DNA of 64,000 bases from Flavobacteriaceae bacterium (GTDB lineage: Bacteria; Bacteroidota; Bacteroidia; Flavobacteriales; Flavobacteriaceae): positions 1-64,000 of the forward strand of contig JABDMU010000046.1 of NCBI GenBank assembly GCA_013001285.1, given 5' to 3'. The notes beneath the pieces are model-generated. The model was not told where the DNA came from, ran no database searches, and worked only from the letters and a program-made list of their open reading frames with translations. The first letter of the stretch is position 1; each line of letters begins with the position of its first letter. Of this stretch, positions 47,301 to 55,697 are shown one piece after another. The position numbers and the translations under genes are program-made.

Positions 47301-48754
47301 AAATCTAAGTCAATGTTATTATCTGTAGTATTAAGTTTGCCATTGAATATTTTGTTCTGAACATTACCGGCCACTTTAATATTCGAATAATAATAATTGT
47401 TATAGTTCAAGCCATAGATATCACCTTTTACAAAGGTATTAAGTCGATCTAGTGTAAATCCTTTACCATCTACATTGAGGTTTAAAGAAGTTGCACCCAG
47501 GTTTGGTTCATTCAATAGTGTACCAATTTTAAACTCGTCCATAACAATATGTCCTTTATACATCGCATTGTCAATATTGTCGATCTTAAGCAGTTCGAGA
47601 TCAGCGTAAATCAATCCGAGACCCGTCATGATATCAATGTCAGCTTCAATAAATGTTGATGTCACCAAAGAATTTCCTTGTATGGTAAAGTTGCCAAGCT
47701 TATCTAAAATAGAAGGTATCGAATTCCCTAAGACATTTGGTAAAAGGTTCTTAAGATCATTATAGGTTGACGAAAGCTCTCTGAATTGTCCATGCATTTC
47801 AAAATTTTGTTCCTCCTTATTGAATAAATTCTTGAAATTTATATCGCCATTTACCACTGTTTTACCTGGTGCTTTTAGCAATAATTTATCGGCATGAAGA
47901 TCATTTAAGGTTCCAGAAAGGTTGCCATCAAATGTGACAATTTGATTATGACCAAATTCGTTATAGAAAATATTTAGATCGTCAAGATCAATAATAGATT
48001 GCTTAAAAGTAGCTTTGACATTTACACTATCTACAAAATGTTGGAGATCTTCACGTTCATACTCAAATTTGAGCTCACCATTTAATTTTGAATTTGCCGT
48101 TGCCATTTTAAGGTCCTCGAAGGTCATGTCATTTAAGGTATACTCAAAATTTGATGACATGCTTTTTAATCGTAATCCGCGTTCATCTAAAAATGACATT
48201 TTATTGATCCTAGCATTAACAACGGGACCTCGAATCACAAAATTAGTAGCATTGATATTGAGTTCTGTAAATTTTAGAATGGCGCCTTCTCCTTTATTTT
48301 CGTCAGAGAGTCTGAACTCACTATTTTCTATTGAAACATCGCTTGATGATAAAAGAAAATCGCTTTTATCTTTTCTCGGTTTGTCATCGTCGAATTTAGC
48401 GACAAAAATATCCAAGTTGGTATCGGTCTCCCCGTGATAGGTCTTGATATTTAGTAAAAGACCTTCAACATCAATGTCGCCAAAAGCCAATTTATTATCA
48501 TATAATTTTTTAAAGCTTAGAATAGATGTATTCAATTCTAAGATATTTATGAGGGTATCTTTTTTATAATCTTCAATGTAGATGTTCATCAGTTCGACAT
48601 CACCATTTAACTGAAGGCCAACTTTCTCAATATTGATGTTGGTTCCGAAGTCTTCATTAAGTTTTTTGGTGGCGTACTTTCCAAGACGTGTTTGGACAGC
48701 AGGAATCGAGAGTAGTAAAAACAATATTAGGAACAGCAATACAAATATTGCCAA
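44333..48754 (-). CDS. tamB: TamB-type translocation/assembly module protein (DUF490/AsmA-like)
   Basis: 1473 residues. An N-terminal membrane helix is followed by over 1000 residues of repeated beta-strands (NGDVELMNIYIEDY, DFNFKIYNK and many similar) forming the hydrophobic groove that carries lipids or barrel proteins across the periplasm; the TamB/DUF490 C-terminal domain (LLATGSFRSELSF, FDYKKGENS, VRFNREN-like KFFNREN) is intact, and the tail is very Lys-rich (KQKKKEKKKDE). The first usable codon I can name is TTG 48754, but the frame is open further up to 48787 (ATC) with KKVSKIVLKI, a more convincing basic leader. No ATG exists within the first 50 codons. Divergent from tsaD. Confidence 0.9.
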   Translation of the reverse strand: MAIFVLLFLILFLLLSIPAVQTRLGKYATKKLNEDFGTNINIEKVGLQLNGDVELMNIYIEDYKKDTLINILELNTSILSFKKLYDNKLAFGDIDVEGLLLNIKTYHGETDTNLDIFVAKFDDDKPRKDKSDFLLSSSDVSIENSEFRLSDENKGEGAILKFTELNINATNFVIRGPVVNARINKMSFLDERGLRLKSMSSNFEYTLNDMTFEDLKMATANSKLNGELKFEYEREDLQHFVDSVNVKATFKQSIIDLDDLNIFYNEFGHNQIVTFDGNLSGTLNDLHADKLLLKAPGKTVVNGDINFKNLFNKEEQNFEMHGQFRELSSTYNDLKNLLPNVLGNSIPSILDKLGNFTIQGNSLVTSTFIEADIDIMTGLGLIYADLELLKIDNIDNAMYKGHIVMDEFKIGTLLNEPNLGATSLNLNVDGKGFTLDRLNTFVKGDIYGLNYNNYYYSNIKVAGNVQNKIFNGKLNTTDNNIDLDFNGLVDFSKKELNYDFVADINYANLNALKFVTRDSISVFKGVLDMKMKGSSVDNAYGNITFKNTLYTNQDDDYYFKDFLITSVFENDIRIISINSPDIIEGELRGNFVFNDIAKLFENSVGNIYTNYQPYEIADDQFIDFNFKIYNKIAEVFIPELNLGSNTNIRGRVESNARKFNLTFKSPEINLSDNFLRDIQIKIDNNNPLFNTLVEIDSVKSKFYSISDFSLINVTKNDTLFVKTEFAGGKTNRDAFDLNLFYTINEANKSVVGFKRSDVIFKGNTWQINQKNDSKNKIVLDRSFKDIVLNDLIMRHENEEIFLSGFIQDDNNKNINLDFKDVDLTKVMPEIEDLSLEGLVNGKLNILQKNNIYIPESNVVIDNFKVNENSLGSFKANIKGNESLSNYNVRISLKDDETESLLITGNLDVAGKNSDIDLNVKFDKFILDPLNPFGDGVITNIRGEVAGNAKVSGKLERPQISGLLSLNDAGMFIPYLNIDYELEDQTQVTLRNQSFNFSNATLSDSEYFSRATLSGNVSHVNFSNWALNLDLNSDRLLVLNTQDSEDALYYGTAFVDGNINIVGPTDQLVIKAEVTSEEGTVFKIPLNDTEAFGDSSFIHFLSPEEKIARLKGEVVQTNEIKGLEMDFDLTVNENAEIEIVIDKDSGSTIKGRGNGGLLAQINTNGKFNMYGDFIVTEGVYNFIYGGLIQKEFRVLSGGTLVWEGDPLQAQINIKAVYDKIQANPSILLDNPINRSIPVEVEIHLTGELEKPDPTFNLTFPSVNTTLNSELQYRLDDNESKQFQALSLLATGSFRSELSFDAQDAIGLFSDRASALLNEILASGDGKVQYRFDYKKGENSPEFTTDDRIDVTLSTQLSDRVLINGKVGVPIGGVNETVIAGNFEVEVLLNEDRTLSLKFFNRENSIQNFGEQIGYTQGVGVSYNVEFDNLNELFQKIFKGNTNAGKQKKKEKKKDENALPDFMNVKEKDSTSQEN

Positions 48755-48978
48755 TATCTTAAGTACTATTTTTGATACTTTTTTGATAGGTAATTAATTT
48801 AATTAAAATCCTTCGAAATATATAATGTAAATCATAAATTATTCAAGCCGTTTTAATTGCGATTAAATTTCATTTTTTACACCAATTTTTTCATTTCTTT
48901 GTATATACGAACAAACACGAATAATCGGCTCTCGCAATTGTATACAAAGAAAACAATTATTATGCCTAAATAGTCTAA

Positions 48979-50001
48979 ATGACTTCACAAAATATTTACA
49001 TATTAGGAATTGAATCTTCTTGCGATGATACGGCGGCATCAGTGATCTTTAATGGAAAGATATTAAGCAACGTTGTCACTAGTCAAAAAATTCATGAGGA
49101 TTATGGTGGTGTGGTACCAGAATTAGCATCGCGAGCACATCAGCAAAACATTGTTCCCGCGGTACATCAGGCACTTTCTTTGGCCCATGTCAAAAAGGAA
49201 GACTTAAATGCGATTGCCTTTACGCGTGGTCCTGGATTAATGGGCTCCTTATTAGTAGGCACCTCCTTTGCAAAATCCTTGGCTTTCGGATTGAACATTC
49301 CTTTGATAGATGTTAATCATATGCAGGCACATATTTTGGCGCATTTTATTGATGAACCCGGCTTTGACAAACCTCAGTTTCCCTTTTTAGCTATGACCAT
49401 TTCTGGCGGGCATACTCAAATTGTTAAGGTGAATTCCTATTTTGATATGGTTGTAATTGGAGAAACAATAGATGACGCAGTTGGCGAGGCCTTTGATAAA
49501 AGTGGAAAAATTTTAGGGTTAGGTTATCCGGCAGGACCTGAAATAGATAAACGTGCGCAATTGGGAGATCCTAAGGCCTTTAAATTTACCAAGCCGAAAG
49601 TGGAGGGATTGAATTTTAGTTTTTCTGGATTAAAGACGGCTATTTTGTATTTTATTCAAAAGCAAACGAAGGAAGATCCCGATTTTATAGAAAAGAACCT
49701 CAATGACATTTGTGCGTCTATTCAATATACGATCATTGGGATTTTGATGGATAAATTGAAGCTGGCCAGCAAACAAACTGGCATTAAACATATAGCAATT
49801 GGTGGTGGTGTTTCGGCAAATTCTGGCATTCGGAAGGCTTTAAAATCTGGTGAAGCTAAATTTGGTTGGACCACATATATCCCAAAGTTTGAATTCACGA
49901 CAGATAATGCCGCTATGATCGCTATCGTGGGTTATTTAAAGTTTTTGGAGGGTGATTTCGCTGATCAGGATATCATGGCTTCGGCGCGACTAAAAATTTG
50001 A
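48979..50001 (+). CDS. tsaD: TsaD, tRNA N6-threonylcarbamoyladenosine transferase
   Basis: Transfers threonylcarbamoyl to A37 of ANN-decoding tRNAs; essential in most bacteria. 340 residues. LGIESSCDDTAASV (N-terminal nucleotide site), metal ligands H114 and H118 in VNHMQAHIL, ISGGHTQIV, and the C-terminal IGGGVSANSGIR and DNAAMIA. Starts a long plus-strand operon: the next gene begins 3 bases after its stop. Confidence 0.97.
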   Translation: MTSQNIYILGIESSCDDTAASVIFNGKILSNVVTSQKIHEDYGGVVPELASRAHQQNIVPAVHQALSLAHVKKEDLNAIAFTRGPGLMGSLLVGTSFAKSLAFGLNIPLIDVNHMQAHILAHFIDEPGFDKPQFPFLAMTISGGHTQIVKVNSYFDMVVIGETIDDAVGEAFDKSGKILGLGYPAGPEIDKRAQLGDPKAFKFTKPKVEGLNFSFSGLKTAILYFIQKQTKEDPDFIEKNLNDICASIQYTIIGILMDKLKLASKQTGIKHIAIGGGVSANSGIRKALKSGEAKFGWTTYIPKFEFTTDNAAMIAIVGYLKFLEGDFADQDIMASARLKI

Positions 50002-50004
50002 TAA

Positions 50005-50331
50005 ATGGCGTATAACGAAGAGCTAGTCAATCGCATAAGAAAACAACTTCAATTATATTCGGAGGATTTTTCAGAAAAGAAAATGTTTGGAGGGATAACT
50101 TTTTTATATCGCGGTAAAATTACTGTAGGCATTATCAAAAATGAATTGGTCGTAAGGGTTATCCCGTCTAAAATGGCAACTGAATTAGATAGTGAATATG
50201 CGCGACCAATGGATTTCACCAAGCGTCCTATGAAAGAATTTATTTATGTCTCCAAAAACGGATTTAAAACAGAAACCCAATTACTTCATTATATAGAGTT
50301 AGGCCTTGAACACGCAAAAAGTAAGTTATAA
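50005..50331 (+). CDS. TfoX N-terminal domain protein
   Basis: 108 residues forming just the TfoX_N domain: KKMFGGITFLYRGKITVGI and DFTKRPMKEFIYVS, ending in a basic helix. Full-length TfoX/Sxy regulates competence in Gammaproteobacteria; the stand-alone N-domain is widespread and uncharacterised, so no competence role should be assumed. It sits 3 bases after tsaD. Confidence 0.87.
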   Translation: MAYNEELVNRIRKQLQLYSEDFSEKKMFGGITFLYRGKITVGIIKNELVVRVIPSKMATELDSEYARPMDFTKRPMKEFIYVSKNGFKTETQLLHYIELGLEHAKSKL

Positions 50332-50423
50332 CTTGTTAAAATTTCTGTTGATAACGTTGTAATGATCTTCACCATAGCACTAAAAAATTTCCTTTATTGC
50401 AACACAGATCAAAACGAACTTAC

Positions 50424-51062
50424 ATGAAAAATATAATTGCCATAATGCTCATCTTAGCATTTTCATTATCAACTTTCGCTCAGAAGAAATCAAAAATAGA
50501 ATTAGATTCCATTACAAATACCGAACGTGCGGAACAATTTCTTGAAGAACATAAAAGTCGGAAAAATAAGATCATCACCTTTAATGAAGAGAAGCATAAA
50601 ACCAGATTGGCGAAGGAGATCCTAGATATGAATCAAGGGGGTACTAAAGTCATTGAAAATGAAATTGAAAATATTCATTACAAGGTTATTGAAAAGCAAA
50701 AAAAGAGATATTATCGTGTGAGTTATATCTTCCTGGATGGTACAAAAATGTCAATGGTTGAAATCGATGCCTTACGCCCAAAATTAGTAGCTCAAATAAG
50801 AAATGGCGTTCCATTTAAAGACTTGGCTAGTCAATATTCTATGGATTCCAACCGGAAGAAAGGCGGCGATTCAGGATGGATCACTTATGGTGATATGTTA
50901 CCCGAATTTGAAGCTAAAGTTATGAATGACACCCATCAAGTTGATGATGTTTATTTAGTAAACGTTGAATCAAATAGATGGTATTATGTCGTGAAAAAAA
51001 CCTACGATAAAAAAGATATTACTGAGGTTAAAGTGCTTCGAGTGGTTGAAAGTAAACGCTAA
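50424..51062 (+). CDS. Exported parvulin-type peptidyl-prolyl isomerase
   Basis: 212 residues from ATG 50424, which gives a clean signal peptide (MKNIIAIMLILAFSLSTFAQ); an in-frame TTG at 50397 would add a polar stretch ahead of it and is rejected. The rotamase domain covers about 105-205 (RVSYIFLDG, VPFKDLASQYSMD, KGGDSGWITYGDMLPEFEAKV). It probably folds envelope proteins, like SurA/PrsA. The stop overlaps rsmE by TAATG. Confidence 0.88.
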   Translation: MKNIIAIMLILAFSLSTFAQKKSKIELDSITNTERAEQFLEEHKSRKNKIITFNEEKHKTRLAKEILDMNQGGTKVIENEIENIHYKVIEKQKKRYYRVSYIFLDGTKMSMVEIDALRPKLVAQIRNGVPFKDLASQYSMDSNRKKGGDSGWITYGDMLPEFEAKVMNDTHQVDDVYLVNVESNRWYYVVKKTYDKKDITEVKVLRVVESKR

Positions 51063-51766
51063 TGCAACTTTTTTATATTTCCGATATATCATCTGAGACA
51101 GACCTGATTCATTTTTCAAAGGAAGAAAGCAAGCATATCATAAAAGTCCTGAGAAAACTTCAAGGTGATGTTTTGCATTTGACCAACGGCAAGGGAGATG
51201 TGTTTCAAGTTGAAATTACAATTCCCGATCAAAAAAAATGTATTGCAAAAATAATTTCACATACTCATAACACATCTCGAAATTATAGCTTGCATATCGC
51301 CGTTGCACCCACTAAGATGAATGACCGCTTTGAATGGTTCCTTGAAAAAGCGACTGAAATTGGTATAGAAAGCATAACGCCAATTATATGTGATCATAGT
51401 GAACGCAAGGTGATCAAAGCTGAACGATTTGAAAAAATAATCCAGTCGGCCATGAAACAATCACTGCAATGTTTCCTTCCGAAATTAAATCCGATGACAT
51501 CTTTTTCAGAATTTGTAAAAAGTAATACTTCAGAACAAAAATTTATCGCCCATTGCGCTGAAGATCAAAAACAAGACTTAAAGAAAGTTCTTAAAAAAGA
51601 CAGTAATGTCATCATTTTGATTGGTCCGGAAGGTGATTTTAGTGTTAAAGAAATTGAAATGGCCTTGCAGCACAATTATATTCCTGTAACTTTGGGTAAA
51701 ACCAGATTACGAACCGAAACTGCTGCCATTGTTGCCTGTCATACTGTGGCTTTATTAAATGAATAG
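51062..51766 (+). CDS. rsmE: RsmE, 16S rRNA m3U1498 methyltransferase
   Basis: 234 residues. SPOUT-fold enzyme with an N-terminal PUA-like part (ESKHIIKVLRKLQGD, LTNGKGD) and knot motifs LIGPEGDFSVKEIEMA and LGKTRLRTETAAIVA that bind SAM. Methylates N3 of U1498 near the decoding site. Coupled on both sides: TAATG with the isomerase gene, and an 8-base overlap with the DUF4159 gene. Confidence 0.96.
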   Translation: MQLFYISDISSETDLIHFSKEESKHIIKVLRKLQGDVLHLTNGKGDVFQVEITIPDQKKCIAKIISHTHNTSRNYSLHIAVAPTKMNDRFEWFLEKATEIGIESITPIICDHSERKVIKAERFEKIIQSAMKQSLQCFLPKLNPMTSFSEFVKSNTSEQKFIAHCAEDQKQDLKKVLKKDSNVIILIGPEGDFSVKEIEMALQHNYIPVTLGKTRLRTETAAIVACHTVALLNE

Positions 51767-52409
51767 ACTCAAATTAATTTTAATCGCTTTTTTATGTTGC
51801 ATCGGCTTTGTTAGCCATGCTCAGGATATTGCCATTTTGAAATATAAAGGCGGCGGCGACTGGTATAGTAATCCAACAGCTGTACCTAATCTTATTAAGT
51901 TTTGTAATGCTAATATTGGCACAACAATCAATACAAATCCGGAAACGGTGGAAGTAGGAAGTACTGATATTTTTCAATTTCCTTTTTTACATATGACAGG
52001 TCATGGAAATGTGTTTTTTAGTGATGATGATGCTGAAAACTTAAGGAGTTATTTAGAGTCTGGTGGGTTTCTGCATATTGATGACAACTACGGTATGCAA
52101 CCCTATATCACCAAGGAATTAAAGAAGGTTTTTCCAAATAAAGAGCTTATTGAGTTACCTTCGAGCCACCCTATATTTAATCAGGTTTACAACTTACCGC
52201 AGGGCTTACCAAAAATACATGAACATGATGGGAAGCGCCCACAAGCATTTGGAATTTTCCAGGAAAATCGACTCGTATTATTGTTCACCTTTGAATCTGA
52301 TCTAGGTGATGGTTGGGAAGATCCAGAAGTGCATAATGATCCAGAAGAAGTTAGGGAAAAAGCACTTCAAATGGGAGCCAATATTGTGAAGTATGCCTTT
52401 GAAAATTAA
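51759..52409 (+). CDS. Exported DUF4159 domain protein
   Basis: 216 residues with a signal peptide (MNRLKLILIAFLCCIGFVSHA). The body is the DUF4159 domain: ILKYKGGGDWYSNPT, FLHMTGHGNVFFSDDD, LESGGFLHIDDNYG and FTFESDLGDGWED, which looks like a class-I-glutaminase-type fold without an obvious catalytic Cys. Function unknown. Genes of this family are often in operons with predicted barrel or AAA proteins, not seen here. It lies between two RNA methyltransferase genes. Confidence 0.88.
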   Translation: MNRLKLILIAFLCCIGFVSHAQDIAILKYKGGGDWYSNPTAVPNLIKFCNANIGTTINTNPETVEVGSTDIFQFPFLHMTGHGNVFFSDDDAENLRSYLESGGFLHIDDNYGMQPYITKELKKVFPNKELIELPSSHPIFNQVYNLPQGLPKIHEHDGKRPQAFGIFQENRLVLLFTFESDLGDGWEDPEVHNDPEEVREKALQMGANIVKYAFEN

Positions 52410-52411
52410 CA

Positions 52412-52912
52412 ATGCAATTAACTCATCACACTTCGAAATTTAAGAAGAGATCATTTCCTATTATACTTGTTTGTGATCATGTTTCTAACGCTCCTAATAT
52501 TGGGAGTTTATTTAGAACTGCAGATGCTTTCGGTATAGAAAAATTAATACTCTGTGGTGATCACATTTCCTTAGGGAGACGTATGACCAAAACCTCCAGA
52601 GCTACTGAAAAGACCATGCCTTTTGAGCTTCAAAAAGACAGTCTTCACGTGGTGACCAAACTCCGAGCATCAAATTATAGGATAATTGCTCTGGAGATCA
52701 CCTCGAACAGTCAAGCTTTACATCAATTTGATCTGAACATTTCACAACCAATAGCATTGATCATTGGCGATGAAAACTTTGGAATCAGGAAGGAATTATT
52801 AGAGCTTTCTGATGCCGTTGTTCACGTAGAAATGTTCGGTAAAAATAGCAGTATGAACGTGGTTCAAGCGGCAAGTATCACACTTTACGAATTTACTAGG
52901 CAATTTCTCTAA
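52412..52912 (+). CDS. SpoU/TrmH family RNA 2'-O-methyltransferase
   Basis: 166 residues with only the SPOUT catalytic core: DHVSNAPNIGSLFRTADAFG (motif 1, with N and R), ALIIGDENFGIRKEL (motif 2) and NSSMNVVQAASITLYE (motif 3). No N-terminal substrate-binding domain, as in TrmL/TrmH. Target position unknown. Starts 2 bases after the DUF4159 stop. Confidence 0.92.
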   Translation: MQLTHHTSKFKKRSFPIILVCDHVSNAPNIGSLFRTADAFGIEKLILCGDHISLGRRMTKTSRATEKTMPFELQKDSLHVVTKLRASNYRIIALEITSNSQALHQFDLNISQPIALIIGDENFGIRKELLELSDAVVHVEMFGKNSSMNVVQAASITLYEFTRQFL

Positions 52913-52933
52913 TCAGTTGTTTATATTTATAAC

Positions 52934-54022
52934 ATGAATTCGAATACTATTTCAAAAGGGATTATTAAAGCACTAGGGATCATTCTAGGGATTTTTCTCC
53001 TACTCTATTTTTTATATCAGATCAAATCAGTATTAGTCTATATTGCTATAGCAGTTGTCATCTCTCTTATTGGAAGACCCATTGTCATTTTCTTACGTAG
53101 ACGCTTAAAATTTAATATGATCCTAGCGGTTATTACAACTATGATCTTGTTCATTGGATTGCTTGCTGGATTGATCTCACTGTTTATTCCTTTGGTAGTT
53201 GAACAAGGACAAAATTTATCATTACTTAACTATGAACAGCTTCAAACTAATATTGAAAACTTATATCGAGAAGTTGTTACTTATTTTGAATTGAATCGTA
53301 TCGATATTGAAGAATCTATTAAAGCCTCTGGGTTTTTGACCAACCTTGATTATTCGGCCATCCCTAATTTTTTAAACTCATTTGTTAGTGGTTTAGGAAG
53401 CTTTAGTATCGGACTTTTCTCTGTTCTTTTTATTTCGTTTTTCTTTCTAAAGGACAGTAAACTATTTGAAGATGGTATTTTGACCTTCGTTGCAGACGAT
53501 AAAGAAATAAGAGTGAAGAAGTCTATTACTAAGATCAAAGATCTGCTTTCACGCTATTTTGTTGGATTAATTTTTCAAATTCTCATATTGTTTGTACTGT
53601 ATACCATTGGTTTATTAATTATAGGTGTAGACAATGCAATTGTTATCGCCTTTCTATGTGCTTTGGTCAATCTTGTACCTTATGTGGGTCCATTAATTGG
53701 AGGGTTTTTAATGTTATTATTAACCATGACCACAAATTTAGGAGCGAGTTTTAGCGAAGTGATCCTGCCCAAAGCAGGTTTTGTTTTGATAATACTAACT
53801 GTTGCTCAATTGGTCGATAATTTTTTCAGTCAACCTTTTATTTTCTCAAAAAGTGTAAAATCACATCCTTTGGAAATATTTTTGATCATTATTATAGCTG
53901 GAATTTTGTTTGGCATTATTGGGATGATCGTTGCTGTTCCGACCTATACAGCTCTTAAAGTGATCTTAAAGGAATTTTTATCGGAAAATAAGATCGTCAA
54001 GCGACTTACTAAAGATATCTAA
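52934..54022 (+). CDS. AI-2E family (PerM-like) membrane transporter
   Basis: 362 residues with about eight hydrophobic segments and the family's long amphipathic stretch between helices 3 and 4 (about 90-150). Motifs LVNLVPYVGPLIGG and LVDNFFSQPFIFSKSVKSHPLEI in the C-terminal half are typical. The family was named for AI-2 export, but most members have other or unknown substrates, including Na+/H+ exchange. Last-but-one gene of the tsaD operon. Confidence 0.92.
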   Translation: MNSNTISKGIIKALGIILGIFLLLYFLYQIKSVLVYIAIAVVISLIGRPIVIFLRRRLKFNMILAVITTMILFIGLLAGLISLFIPLVVEQGQNLSLLNYEQLQTNIENLYREVVTYFELNRIDIEESIKASGFLTNLDYSAIPNFLNSFVSGLGSFSIGLFSVLFISFFFLKDSKLFEDGILTFVADDKEIRVKKSITKIKDLLSRYFVGLIFQILILFVLYTIGLLIIGVDNAIVIAFLCALVNLVPYVGPLIGGFLMLLLTMTTNLGASFSEVILPKAGFVLIILTVAQLVDNFFSQPFIFSKSVKSHPLEIFLIIIIAGILFGIIGMIVAVPTYTALKVILKEFLSENKIVKRLTKDI

Positions 54023-54028
54023 GCTATC

Positions 54029-55225
54029 TTGAATGAACACCTCTTAAATACCGAAGTTCAAAATTTTATAAATTCGAATCTGGAAAGTGATGTAACAGCA
54101 CTCTATTTAAAAAAGTTCACTTTCAAAAATGTGCCTTATGCGAAGGTTTTAGAACAACTAGAATCGAAACAACGTTGCAAAAAGAAGTTGCCTACTTGGT
54201 TCAATACGCCCAATATAATTTATCCGAATAAGCTCAATATTGAACAAACATCCTCTGAAGTTACTGCAGCCTATAAAGCCGACTTACTAGAAGGAGAAAC
54301 CCTAATTGATATGACTGGTGGATTTGGTGTAGATGTCTTCTATTTTTCTAAGCGTTTTAAGAAGGTAACACATTGTGAAATAGATGAGGACCTTAGCACT
54401 AGTGTTTCTCATAATTTTAAAGAACTGCATGTAACGAATGTTGACTTCGTTATAGGCGACGGTCTGAACTATTTAAAACACGCTTCTAACCGTTACGATT
54501 GGCTTTATGTAGACCCTTCCAGGCGCCATGAGGAAAAAGGGAAAGTGTTTTTGCTTTCGCATTGTCTACCGGATTTACCAACTCACTTAAACACCTATTT
54601 CAATTATTCAGATAACATTCTTGCGAAGGTATCACCCATGTTAGATATCTCTCAAGCATTATCGGAGTTATCACAGGTTAGAGAAATTCATATTATTGCA
54701 TTAAAGAATGAAGTAAAGGAGTTACTCTTTGTCATGTCTAAAAAATATTCTGGGCCAATTAAAATCCTTAGTATAAATTTCACATCTAACGGTCAGCAGT
54801 TATTTTCATTTATGCAACAAGAGGAGCCACAAGCATCAGCAAATTATTCTGACATCCAGAGCTATATATATGAGCCAAATTCAGCGCTATTAAAAAGTGG
54901 TGCCTTTCAATTGGTATCGGAAACATTGAAATTAAATAAACTTCACAAGCATTCGCATTTGTATACATCGGAAAACTTTATTGATTTCCCTGGTCGTACT
55001 TTTAAGGTAAATAAAGTGATCCCTTTTTCAAAAAAGATATTAAAAAAAGAGATTTATAAAGCACAGATCAATATCAGTACACGCAATTTCCCACAGTCGG
55101 TTAAGTCACTAAAAAAGAAATTTAAAATCAAAGATGGTGGTCCTGTTTATGCGTTTTTTACGACGAATTTAAATGATGAAAAAGTAGTGATATTAACAGA
55201 AAGGCATAAAAAAAGGGCTGTATAA
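54029..55225 (+). CDS. SAM-dependent methyltransferase with THUMP-like/PG_1098 domain
   Basis: 398 residues from TTG 54029, directly after the previous stop; no usable ATG exists until the SAM domain, and the ATG at 54033 is out of frame. SAM motif I is LIDMTGGFGVDVF, acidic motif HCEIDED, and the likely active-site motif is VDPSRRHEEKGKVF. A ferredoxin-like PG_1098 middle part and a C-terminal THUMP-like domain (NFPQSVKSLKKKFKIKDGG) indicate RNA as substrate. Target unknown. Ends inside a hairpin that acts as terminator on the opposite strand. Confidence 0.85.
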   Translation: MNEHLLNTEVQNFINSNLESDVTALYLKKFTFKNVPYAKVLEQLESKQRCKKKLPTWFNTPNIIYPNKLNIEQTSSEVTAAYKADLLEGETLIDMTGGFGVDVFYFSKRFKKVTHCEIDEDLSTSVSHNFKELHVTNVDFVIGDGLNYLKHASNRYDWLYVDPSRRHEEKGKVFLLSHCLPDLPTHLNTYFNYSDNILAKVSPMLDISQALSELSQVREIHIIALKNEVKELLFVMSKKYSGPIKILSINFTSNGQQLFSFMQQEEPQASANYSDIQSYIYEPNSALLKSGAFQLVSETLKLNKLHKHSHLYTSENFIDFPGRTFKVNKVIPFSKKILKKEIYKAQINISTRNFPQSVKSLKKKFKIKDGGPVYAFFTTNLNDEKVVILTERHKKRAV

Positions 55226-55234
55226 AACAGCCCT
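55208..55234 (-). terminator. Hairpin with T-run on the minus strand, overlapping the methyltransferase stop
   Basis: AGGGCTG and CAGCCCT pair around a 7-base loop; the T-run follows only on the minus strand, so it would stop leftward transcripts coming from the tRNA region. Confidence 0.7.
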
Positions 55235-55419
55235 CAATCCTTTATTGCTAATAACATTAACCTTAAACTATAGCTATTGAAAGGATTTTCTTGAAATTTA
55301 AGTTCATTTAAAATTCTCAACAAAAGTAATAATTATGAACCTTATAAAATGGGATTTAAGAAAAAATTAGTAACGGCTTGTTAACTTTTTTATTTTGATA
55401 TAGCACTCGATATAATGCG

Positions 55420-55657
55420 ACAGGATTCATCCCTTCGGTATGATCCTGACAGCACTCTCTGCTGAAAATAGTACAAACAAAAAAACGCTCAAAAACTCAA
55501 GTAATCAAGTTTTACAGGATTGAATATCCTGAAAGCACTCCGTGCTGAAAATAGTACAAACAAAAAAACGCTCAAAAACTCATGTAATCTAGTTTAACAG
55601 GATTGTATATCCTGAAAGCACTCCGTGCTGAAAATAGTACAAACAAAAAAACGCTCA
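55420..55657. repeat. Three-copy hairpin-containing tandem repeat
   Basis: Units begin at ACAGGATT 55420, 55514 and 55597 (spacing 94 and 83). Each has a CAGGAT/ATCCTG hairpin, an AGCA(C)/(G)TGCT hairpin, and the same 32-base core starting GCTGAAAATAGTACAAAC and ending ACGCTCAA. Spacers differ, hairpin stems are kept. Confidence 0.9.
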
Positions 55658-55692
55658 AGCGAGCTTGGCGTTTTTTTTTTATTGTACTATTT
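55632..55692. terminator. Very long palindromic terminator after tRNA-Arg
   Basis: AAATAGTACAA...CGC-T-CAAG is mirrored by CTTG-GCG...TTGTACTATTT around the loop CGAG, giving a near-perfect 61-base palindrome with A-rich and T-rich flanks. It can end transcription in both directions and lies 6 bases from the tRNA-Arg 3' end. Confidence 0.85.
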
Positions 55693-55697
55693 ATTCG

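Larger units (their letters stand above)
55235..55697. other. Non-coding region between methyltransferase and tRNA-Arg
   Basis: 463 bases without a gene. The left part (to 55419) is AT-rich and shows nothing I can name; the right part holds the repeat array and palindrome listed next. Confidence 0.7.

Noticed and set aside
50005-50331. Competence regulator TfoX/Sxy
   Set aside because: Only the N-terminal domain is present and Bacteroidota lack the known TfoX circuit.
50397-50423. TTG 50397 as start of the isomerase
   Set aside because: It would place a charged extension before a complete signal peptide that begins at ATG 50424.
55420-55657. CRISPR array
   Set aside because: Only three units with unequal spacing, no short unique spacers and no cas genes; the sequence is explained by hairpins and a terminator arm.
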